DNA of 11,191 bases from F23-B02 sp045599385. GTDB taxonomy: Bacteria > Bacillota > Clostridia > Oscillospirales > Oscillospiraceae. The notes under the pieces are model-generated. The model was not told the DNA's origin, did no database searches, and was given only the letters and a program-made list of their open reading frames with translations. Location: assembly GCA_045599385.1 (NCBI GenBank), contig JAZRVW010000035.1:1-11191 (forward strand), read 5' to 3'. The translations under genes and the position numbers were made by a program. Below are positions 6,766 to 11,191 of this stretch, one piece after another; the stretch's first letter is position 1; the number at the start of each line of letters is the position of its first letter.

Positions 6766-6930
6766 AATACTAATACCTAATAAAAAGCTTTAAGAATGAA
6801 GCGAGGATGATTTTTGTCAGGCAAGGCGAAGACCGCAGGGAATACTGGCTATGTATTTCCAAGGGCTTCAACGAAGCATGGCGGAAATCACACCGCTTCT
6901 AATTGAATGTTTTTATTAGGTAATAGTATA
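6766..6930 (+). repeat. MITE-like / structured-RNA element with 20-base terminal inverted repeats
   Basis: The ends are near-perfect inverted repeats. Positions 6767-6786 pair with 6910-6929 at 19 of 20 bases (core ACCTAATAAAAA). Inside, further nested pairs line up: GAAGCG 6798-6803 with CGCTTC 6894-6899; 6808-6818 with 6880-6890 (11 pairs, three of them G-U as plus-strand RNA); GAAGACC 6828-6834 with GGGCTTC 6863-6869 (6 of 7); and GGGAATAC 6838-6845 with GTATTTCC 6853-6860 around the loop TGGCTAT. A competing small hairpin GCTTC-AAC-GAAGC (6865-6877) uses part of the same sequence. No ORF lies within. The ends abut TA dinucleotides, which would suit a TA target duplication. The shape fits a non-autonomous mobile element (MITE) or a dispersed structured RNA. 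It does not match any riboswitch class I know. Confidence 0.7.
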
Positions 6931-6932
6931 AA
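6903..6932 (+). promoter_or_regulatory. Outward-facing promoter-like sequence at the right end of the element
   Basis: TTGAAT (6903-6908), an 18-base spacer and TATAAA (6927-6932) lie partly inside the right terminal repeat and point into murT. If used, transcription would start at about 6939, leaving only about 12 bases before the ATG at 6952 but still including its TGAGG ribosome site. It competes with the upstream candidate at 6727. Confidence 0.35.
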
Positions 6933-6951
6933 ATAACACATGAGGCAAAAC

Positions 6952-8337
6952 ATGAAACAGATAAGATTTATTTTGACCGCAATCATCGCAAAGCTATGCT
7001 GCATCGGAATGAAGCTGCTGCACCGTCAGGCCAGCTATCTTCCCGGCAAAATCGCCCTCAAGCTCTGCCCTGATTTCCTTGCCCGTATCGGTCGTCCCGA
7101 AACTGTCATCGCAGTCACCGGCACAAACGGCAAGACAACCGTAAGCAATCTTGTAACCGGTATCCTACGCACAAACGGTTATAAAGTAACCAACAACAGC
7201 GCCGGCTCAAATGTTGACGCTGGCATTGCAAGTGTGCTTATAGACAACGGCAATCTTTTCGGCAAACCTCACAACAGCATTGCCGTTCTCGAGGTTGATG
7301 AACGAAGCTCGCTGCGCATTTATCCTTACATCAAACCCGATTACATTGTCTGCAACAACATTATGCGTGACTCCGTAAAGCGCAATGCCAACACCGACTT
7401 CATATCTTACATCATTTCCTCGGCAATACCCGAGAGCACAACGCTTGTTCTCAATGCCGATGACATAATCTGCTCCGGTCTTGGCAGCTCTGCCAACAAG
7501 AAGCTGTATTTCGGTGTTAAGCATCTCTTCGGCAACGAGCATTACGGCAACAGTGCTGATATAAAGGACATAAACTACTGTCCCGAATGCGGCGGCGAGC
7601 TTGTGTATGACTACACCAGATACAATCATATCGGTCAAGTTCATTGCAGCTCCTGTGATTTTAAAAATGCCGTTCCAGATTACTGCGCTGTTTCCGTTGA
7701 TTCCGAAAAGAAGCTTCTGACTGTTTCCCATGCAGAGAAGTCCTTCGATTTCAGACTGATTAATGACAACATCGCAAACATTTACAATACAACCGCTGCA
7801 ATTGCAATTCTGACGGAATTCGGACTTTCTCCCGAGCAGATTGAAGCCGGTCTTCAGGACATTAAAATTGTATCGTCGCGCTTTGACCGCGAGATGTGCT
7901 GCGGCAAGCCCGTTACTCTTCAGCTTGCAAAAAGTCAGAATCCAATTGCCTGCTCGCGCGCAATTGACTATGCCCGCAAGTCAGAAGGCAATGCCAAAGC
8001 CGTCATTGCAATTATCGACGACATTCACGAAAACGTGAACAACACAGAAAACATTAGCTGGATTTATGATTGCTCCTATGCTCCACTCGGCGATGACTCC
8101 ATAAGTCAGGTCATTTTCGGAGGTCCGAGATGCGCAGACCATATTCTTCGCGCAATGGTTGACGGAGTGGATACCTCAAATTTCAAGACCGTCGATGATA
8201 TTTATAAAACCGTTGATTTGCTGGACGCAAAGAACTGCGATGCGGTTTTCATTATGTATGACCTTTATCTTGTTGACGATGCACGAAAGATAATGGAAGC
8301 TGTAAAGAAAAAGCTTGAGGAGGCTGATGCAGAATGA
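6952..8337 (+). CDS. murT: MurT-like Mur ligase family protein (lipid II isoglutaminyl synthase subunit homologue), divergent
   Basis: MurT is the ATP-dependent ligase-like subunit that, with GatD, amidates the D-glutamate of lipid II. In this 461-residue form (start at 6952, with TGAGG at 6941-6945 six bases upstream; an ATG at 6940 lacks a site) the following are visible. YLPGKIALKLCPDFL lies near the N-terminus. The ATP loop GTNGKTT is at 57-63. There is a VLEVDERS strand. The MurT-specific four-cysteine zinc ribbon has CPEC at 210-213 and CSSC at 232-235. A C-terminal DUF1727-like domain contains SWIYD. Odd points: the usual aspartate of the DxSW motif is N367 (ENISW), the common ADG before it is missing, and the usual KNPAG motif reads AKSQNPIACS. 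It overlaps gatD by four bases (ATGA). Family assignment is firm; normal activity is doubtful. Confidence 0.85.
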   Translation: MKQIRFILTAIIAKLCCIGMKLLHRQASYLPGKIALKLCPDFLARIGRPETVIAVTGTNGKTTVSNLVTGILRTNGYKVTNNSAGSNVDAGIASVLIDNGNLFGKPHNSIAVLEVDERSSLRIYPYIKPDYIVCNNIMRDSVKRNANTDFISYIISSAIPESTTLVLNADDIICSGLGSSANKKLYFGVKHLFGNEHYGNSADIKDINYCPECGGELVYDYTRYNHIGQVHCSSCDFKNAVPDYCAVSVDSEKKLLTVSHAEKSFDFRLINDNIANIYNTTAAIAILTEFGLSPEQIEAGLQDIKIVSSRFDREMCCGKPVTLQLAKSQNPIACSRAIDYARKSEGNAKAVIAIIDDIHENVNNTENISWIYDCSYAPLGDDSISQVIFGGPRCADHILRAMVDGVDTSNFKTVDDIYKTVDLLDAKNCDAVFIMYDLYLVDDARKIMEAVKKKLEEADAE

Positions 8338-9056
8338 AAATCGAAATACTGTTTTCCAAGCTGTGCAACCTCTACGGCGACAGCAAAAATATTGATTATC
8401 TCAAGCTTTGTCTGCCTGAAGCAGAATTTATCATGACTGAAATCACCGATACCGTGCCATATTTTGCGGACAATGATGTTGACATGATTTACATGGGCGG
8501 AATGTCAGAGGAAGCGCAGAAACGTGTCGCAAAATACCTCATGACCTACAAGGCAAGGATTCTCGAGCTGATTGAAAAAAATGTTGTTTTTCTTGCAACG
8601 GGCAATGCTTTTGAAATCTTCACTAAAGAAATACAGAATCTCACCTCAAAAGAGAGCTATGAAGCTCTCGGTCTCTTCCCTATGGTAACGAAAATCGACC
8701 TGTTCAAGCGCTATAACGGCAAGGTTATGGGAAAGCTCGAAGGTTTCATGCTTGTTGGCTTCAAATCCCAGTTTTCAATGGTCTACGGTGATGCAGAAAA
8801 CTGCTGTCTGTTCAAGGCTGAACGCGGAACGGGTCTTAATACCGCTACCGCATGTGAAGGCCTGCGCATGAACAATTTCATCGGGGCAAACATTCTCGGC
8901 CCGATTCTCATACTCAATCCCCTCTTTACCGAATATATAATGTCACTGCTGGGCGTTGAAAACCCGCAGTGTGCCTTCCGTGAACAGTCAATGAAAGCAT
9001 ACGAAAAGCGCCTTGAAGAGCTCAACAACAAAGTCGTTCCCTTTGACAGACAGTAA
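8334..9056 (+). CDS. gatD: GatD-like class I glutamine amidotransferase homologue lacking catalytic residues
   Basis: GatD normally hydrolyses glutamine and passes ammonia to MurT. This 240-residue protein is of GatD length, follows murT with a four-base overlap and a GAGGAGG site, and keeps family landmarks: LFSKLCNLYGD at the start, DMIYMGGMSEEAQ (about 50-62), GFMLVGF, and EGLRMNNFIGANILGPILILNP near the end. In the nucleophile elbow, where GatD has an ICGGYQ-type motif, it reads LATGNAF, with T89 in place of the catalytic cysteine. Where GatD has GTYLHGP it reads GANILGP, with L188 in place of the catalytic histidine. The NHGG-type segment is KSQF. It should therefore be unable to hydrolyse glutamine. 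The reading frame is intact, so it looks like a selected pseudo-enzyme rather than a decayed gene. Confidence 0.82.
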   Translation: MKIEILFSKLCNLYGDSKNIDYLKLCLPEAEFIMTEITDTVPYFADNDVDMIYMGGMSEEAQKRVAKYLMTYKARILELIEKNVVFLATGNAFEIFTKEIQNLTSKESYEALGLFPMVTKIDLFKRYNGKVMGKLEGFMLVGFKSQFSMVYGDAENCCLFKAERGTGLNTATACEGLRMNNFIGANILGPILILNPLFTEYIMSLLGVENPQCAFREQSMKAYEKRLEELNNKVVPFDRQ

Positions 9057-9066
9057 GGTGTTTTCC

Positions 9067-9381
9067 ATGTCAGAAATCAAAAAAGTTACCTTTGAAGAGG
9101 CTAAGGAAATTCTCGATACACGGCCCGAAAGCATTATGCTTGATGTTCGTGAGGAAGAGGAATACATCACCGGTCACGCCGTTGATGCCGTTCTTTTCCC
9201 GGTAGACGATATTGATTACACCACCGCATCAATCATACTTCCCGAAAAGAACACTCCCCTGCTTATCTATTGCCGTTCAGGCAGACGCAGTGCGGAAGCT
9301 GCGGAAAAACTGAATGCTCTCGGCTATACCGAGCTGTACGATGTAGGCAGTCTCATAGGCTGGCCCTACGGACTTGAATAA
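9067..9381 (+). CDS. Single-domain rhodanese-like protein
   Basis: This is a 104-residue cytoplasmic rhodanese, a sulfur-carrier or sulfurtransferase domain that carries a persulfide on cysteine. It shows the CH2A-type block IMLDVREEEEYITGHAVDAV and the active-site loop YCRSGRRS with the catalytic cysteine at C69. SAEAAEKLNALGY and a closing GWPYGLE follow, all typical of GlpE/PspE-like single-domain rhodaneses. The start at 9067 is chosen because AAGGTG sits six bases upstream; an in-frame ATG at 9013 lies inside gatD and has no such site. It follows gatD by 10 bases and is the last gene before a terminator, so it is co-transcribed with murT-gatD. A functional link with them is not established. 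Confidence 0.9.
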   Translation: MSEIKKVTFEEAKEILDTRPESIMLDVREEEEYITGHAVDAVLFPVDDIDYTTASIILPEKNTPLLIYCRSGRRSAEAAEKLNALGYTELYDVGSLIGWPYGLE

Positions 9382-9417
9382 GCAAAAACGGTCATTCAAT
9401 GAATGGCCGTTTTTTGC
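9382..9417 (+). terminator. Intrinsic terminator of the murT-gatD-rhodanese operon
   Basis: The sequence directly after the rhodanese stop forms a long hairpin with CGGTCATTC pairing with GAATGGCCG (one G-U). The stem is extended by an A-run on the left and is followed by a run of six T. This is a standard rho-independent terminator, possibly active in both directions because of the flanking A-run. Confidence 0.88.
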
Positions 9418-9526
9418 TAACCGGAATTTATCAACAATTTGTTGGATAAAAGCGAAAAGAATAACTCTTTCCTATTGATGCTTAATTATCTGTACATCGT
9501 ACATGGAAATCAAAGTACGTTTCCTT
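9418..9526. other. Intergenic stretch between converging operons
   Basis: I see no gene here. It contains only small imperfect inverted repeats: CAACAA with TTGTTG at about 9432-9444, TGTAC with GTACA at about 9491-9503, and GGAAA with TTTCC at about 9505-9524. None has a U-run or clear regulatory partner. Confidence 0.4.
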
Positions 9527-9570
9527 CCAATAACAAAGCGCCACCCGGTAGGGTGGCGCTTTGTTATTGG
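9527..9570 (-). terminator. Perfect 20-bp hairpin ending the sigma/anti-sigma operon
   Basis: Positions 9527-9546 and 9551-9570 are perfectly complementary around a four-base loop. The GC-rich core GCGCCACCC is flanked by AT-rich arms. It lies six bases after the anti-sigma stop. The T-rich arm CTTTGTTATT after the core serves as the release tract in the minus direction. By symmetry it may also stop transcripts coming from the left. Confidence 0.75.
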
Positions 9571-9576
9571 ATTGTA

Positions 9577-10302
9577 TTATTCTGCTATTGAGCGAATAAC
9601 TGCTACTACTTCGTCCTGAGTTAATCCATCAGCTGTTATTGCAAAGCCTACACCGTTATGCATCAGCCCGATAAAATATATATTTTGTACTGTATCGAGA
9701 CCGATAATCACGTCCTGACCGCCAATGACGGATTTTTCATAATCAGTGGTGTCCACCACAAAATCCTGAAACGGAATGACGCCTTTTGCCACTTCAATGT
9801 TCAGATTGCGGGAATAGTCTGCATTTGAATAATTGAGCACAACAGTGTCATAGTAGACGTCCCCTGTGCCTTTGTCTCTGCGATAAATACCGTATCCTGT
9901 AAAATCATCTGCTTCGTCCCAGCTTCTCAAATCATCAGGGACAACGGGGAAAATAGTCGTTCCGTAATAGTCGGTAAGCGCAGACTTGTCCATTTTAACG
10001 AAATCATCTAACAGCAAGGCAATATTCATCTTGTCTGTTATCGGGTTATTGCTTAACTTATTTACGTTGATTATGTCATTTACGTCCGCGCGAACCTGTT
10101 TTAACACTTCGTCAGTATTATTTGGTACCTCGGTTTTAAACAAGTCCGATTGCCATGCACCGATACTTAGCATTGCTACCAGGCATAAGCTTACAGCGGG
10201 AGCTGCGATTTTGGCAGCGGCTTTTCTCCGGTTCTTCTGTTCTGTTTCATAATCGCCAATGCGATCAAGCGCATTTTGAGCCATTTCCTCATAGGTCTTC
10301 AT
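9577..10302 (-). CDS. Putative membrane-anchored anti-sigma factor / ECF regulator
   Basis: This 241-residue protein has a short N-terminal cytoplasmic part (1-27, basic near the membrane), one transmembrane segment (about 30-50, AAPAVSLCLVAMLSIGAW) and a ~190-residue extracytoplasmic domain. This is the layout of single-pass anti-sigma factors. The outer domain is not one I recognise firmly. Its last segment, IYFIGLMHNGVGFAITADGL followed by TQDEVVAVIRSI, resembles the ending of DUF4367-type domains found on such proteins in Clostridia. The gene overlaps the end of the sigma gene by 14 bases and has AAGGAGGG, eight bases before ATG, inside the sigma C-terminus. That coupling is typical of sigma/anti-sigma pairs. 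No cysteine-histidine zinc anti-sigma motif is seen. The signal it senses is unknown. Confidence 0.72.
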   Translation of the reverse strand: MKTYEEMAQNALDRIGDYETEQKNRRKAAAKIAAPAVSLCLVAMLSIGAWQSDLFKTEVPNNTDEVLKQVRADVNDIINVNKLSNNPITDKMNIALLLDDFVKMDKSALTDYYGTTIFPVVPDDLRSWDEADDFTGYGIYRRDKGTGDVYYDTVVLNYSNADYSRNLNIEVAKGVIPFQDFVVDTTDYEKSVIGGQDVIIGLDTVQNIYFIGLMHNGVGFAITADGLTQDEVVAVIRSIAE

Positions 10303-10843
10303 AATTAAAACCCTCCTTGATCAGTTCTGATTTGAGCGATTGTCTTGCACGATATGTAAGGGTTTCTATATTGTGAGTGCTTTTTCTCATAATTTGAGCA
10401 GCTTCTTTGCTTGAAAAACCTTCAAAATATATCAGCCATAACACTTGCCGATATTCAGATTTCAGCTTGTTCATTGTCTTATGGACGACAATTTTTCTTT
10501 CTTCCTGTATATAGGATTTTTCGAGCGATTCCATATCGGCAAGCTCAGCACATTCATCAATTGATACTGTGTCATACTTTGACTGTTTCCTGATATAGTC
10601 GATAGTGACATTTCGCCCGATAGCGTATAACCACGTCCTGAAAGATGATTTTTCCGAGAAATGCGGCTTTTTAATACCGAGTCTTACAAAAGTATCTTCC
10701 GCAAGTTCCTCAGCAACAGTAATGTTCCTGACGAAGCTCTCTAAATATAAAATCAGCCCATCTTTATAGTCTCTTACGATTTCTACAAAACCGTTATCAT
10801 CACCATCAAGGAAACGGCGGTAGCTACTTGCACCGTTATCCAT
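10289..10843 (-). CDS. ECF-type RNA polymerase sigma factor
   Basis: This is an alternative sigma factor of 184 residues with the two ECF domains. Region 2 (about 10-85) carries EELAEDTFVRLGIKKPHF and the -10-binding FRTWLYAIGRNVTIDYIRK. Region 4 (about 115-175) has YRQVLWLIYFEGFSSKEAAQ and the recognition helix STHNIETLTYRARQSLKSEL. A GTG at 10879 could extend it by 12 residues. However, AAAGGAG at 10851-10857 is seven bases before the ATG at 10843, and the ECF-type promoter would start transcription at about 10876, inside the GTG codon. The shorter form is therefore preferred. It is the first gene of a two-gene operon with the anti-sigma-like gene. Confidence 0.92.
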   Translation of the reverse strand: MDNGASSYRRFLDGDDNGFVEIVRDYKDGLILYLESFVRNITVAEELAEDTFVRLGIKKPHFSEKSSFRTWLYAIGRNVTIDYIRKQSKYDTVSIDECAELADMESLEKSYIQEERKIVVHKTMNKLKSEYRQVLWLIYFEGFSSKEAAQIMRKSTHNIETLTYRARQSLKSELIKEGFNYEDL

Positions 10844-10852
10844 TGATTCGCT

Positions 10853-10877
10853 CCTTTCTGAAAGGTTTTTCCCTTTC
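10853..10877 (-). promoter_or_regulatory. Competing hairpins over the sigma-gene ribosome site
   Basis: On the minus strand CCTTTC (10860-10865) can pair either with GAAAGG at 10872-10877 upstream or, in part, with AAAGG at 10853-10857, which is the ribosome binding site. The two pairings exclude each other. This could tune translation, though the stems are short. Confidence 0.3.
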
Positions 10878-10881
10878 ACTT

Positions 10882-10909
10882 ATTAGACGAACGATAGCGT
10901 CAAAACCTC
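10882..10909 (-). promoter_or_regulatory. ECF-type promoter of the sigma/anti-sigma operon (likely autoregulated)
   Basis: On the minus strand TGAGGTTTT (-35 region, about 10902-10910) is followed by CGTCTAAT (10882-10889). A CGTC -10 with a T-rich -35 is characteristic of promoters read by ECF sigma factors, and it does not fit the sigma-A consensus. Its position directly before the sigma gene suggests self-activation. The assignment is by pattern from known ECF promoters. Confidence 0.62.
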
Positions 10910-10991
10910 ACAGTTATTATAAGAATAGTTTTCAAGGCTTCCTTGCTTAGTAATATTAATGCTCGTGAAATAGCTGCATATATAGCAAAAC

Positions 10992-11009
10992 ACCCCTGAA
11001 AACAGGGGT
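10992..11009 (-). terminator. Terminator-like hairpin downstream of ssrA
   Basis: ACCCCTG and CAGGGGT form a perfect seven-base-pair stem with an AAAA/TTTT loop. It is followed on the minus strand by GTTTTGC and on the plus strand by ATTTTA. It is the second hairpin after the tmRNA gene and separates ssrA from the sigma operon. Confidence 0.65.
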
Positions 11010-11017
11010 ATTTTACC

Positions 11018-11050
11018 AGACGCAAAAGATATTGATGTATCTTTGCGTCT
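11018..11050 (-). terminator. Hairpin directly after ssrA
   Basis: AGACGCAAAGATA pairs with TATCTTTTGCGTCT with one bulged T, around a short loop, eight bases after the tmRNA 3' end. There is no long U-run directly after it. It may act with the next hairpin as a tandem terminator, or serve as an end for 3' processing. Confidence 0.55.
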
Positions 11051-11058
11051 ATCAATTA

Positions 11059-11191
11059 TGGTGGAGATGGGGGGAGTTGAACCCCCGTCCGAAAGCACTT
11101 TAACAGAAACTTCTCCGGGCGCAGACGGTTATTTGCATTCCCTCACCCGCGCGCAAGCCGTCATGCTCACGGATTCGGTAGCTTCATTATG
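11059..11191 (-). ncRNA. ssrA: Transfer-messenger RNA (tmRNA), 3' part, partial
   Basis: tmRNA rescues stalled ribosomes by trans-translation with SmpB. The minus strand ends in a tRNA-like 3' end. The T-arm GGGGG-TTCAACT-CCCCC (11070-11086) is followed by the acceptor strand and an encoded CCA (CTCCACCA, ending at 11059). Upstream, GACGG (11158-11162) pairs with CCGTC (11124-11128) around a GC-rich stretch, as expected for the last pseudoknot. The tag-peptide reading frame and 5' end lie beyond the right edge of the window. A tRNA is excluded because no D- or anticodon arm is found at the proper distance. Confidence 0.9.

Noticed and set aside
6766..6930. Known riboswitch or T-box leader for the murT operon
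   Set aside because: No T-box sequence (TGGNACCGCG type), no recognised riboswitch core and no terminator/antiterminator pair. The terminal inverted repeats fit a mobile or repeat element better.
6940..6951. Upstream ATG for murT
   Set aside because: No ribosome site precedes 6940, whereas TGAGG stands six bases before the in-frame ATG at 6952.
7207..7731. A 174-codon minus-strand open frame inside murT
   Set aside because: Antisense to the MurT-like gene, which has an ATP loop and zinc ribbon in its own frame; no independent support.
10844..10879. GTG start extending the sigma factor by 12 residues
   Set aside because: The extension lies over the leader and ribosome site, and its GTG falls at or before the predicted transcription start.
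10883..11098. A 71-codon minus-strand open frame running from the end of ssrA
   Set aside because: It covers the tmRNA 3' end, two hairpins and the ECF promoter. No ribosome site.
1..11191. CRISPR array, prophage, integrase or toxin-antitoxin system
   Set aside because: No regularly spaced repeats, cas genes, phage genes, recombinase or toxin-like pairs seen. ssrA is a common integration site, but no attachment repeat or integrase is visible here.

Overview
This 11.2 kb window looks like ordinary chromosome of a low-to-mid G+C Gram-positive anaerobe, probably a gut Clostridia member of the Oscillospiraceae/Ruminococcaceae type. The reasons are the walJ-rlmH linkage, a MurT/GatD-type pair, strong AGGAGG-type ribosome sites and an ECF sigma/anti-sigma pair beside ssrA. 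The lineage is inferred from gene content, not from a marker-gene comparison.

Layout. (1) Positions 1-5570 on the minus strand form one tight run of seven genes, read right to left: murA, walJ-type metallo-hydrolase, rlmH, a small protein of unknown role, a phospho-sugar mutase, and a two-gene (split) chromate-type transporter whose second gene leaves the window. Gaps are 0-11 bases and four junctions overlap. A very good sigma-A promoter lies just upstream of murA (5617-5645). (2) 5670-6212, minus strand, is a NUDIX hydrolase of the ADP-ribose pyrophosphatase type with its own leader. (3) 6213-6951 is poor in genes. It holds one small plus-strand ORF of unknown function with a strong ribosome site, and a ~165-base inverted-repeat element (6766-6930) shaped like a MITE or structured RNA. 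That element sits directly in front of the next operon. (4) 6952-9381, plus strand, is murT-like, gatD-like and a single-domain rhodanese, closed by an intrinsic terminator. (5) 9577-10843, minus strand, is an ECF sigma factor and a membrane-anchored putative anti-sigma factor, with an ECF-type (probably autoregulated) promoter. (6) 11059-11191, minus strand, is the 3' part of tmRNA (ssrA), followed by two hairpins.

How it fits together. murA makes the first committed peptidoglycan precursor, the sugar mutase supplies hexose phosphates to envelope sugars, and MurT/GatD normally amidates the stem-peptide glutamate of lipid II, so envelope building is a recurring theme. The most unusual point is the GatD-like protein. 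It keeps the recognisable family framework, but threonine stands where the nucleophilic cysteine should be and leucine stands where the catalytic histidine should be. Its MurT partner keeps the ATP loop and the zinc ribbon but has asparagine in the conserved DxSW position. The pair therefore looks like a MurT/GatD derivative that has lost its glutaminase, and it is expressed behind a structured repeat element.
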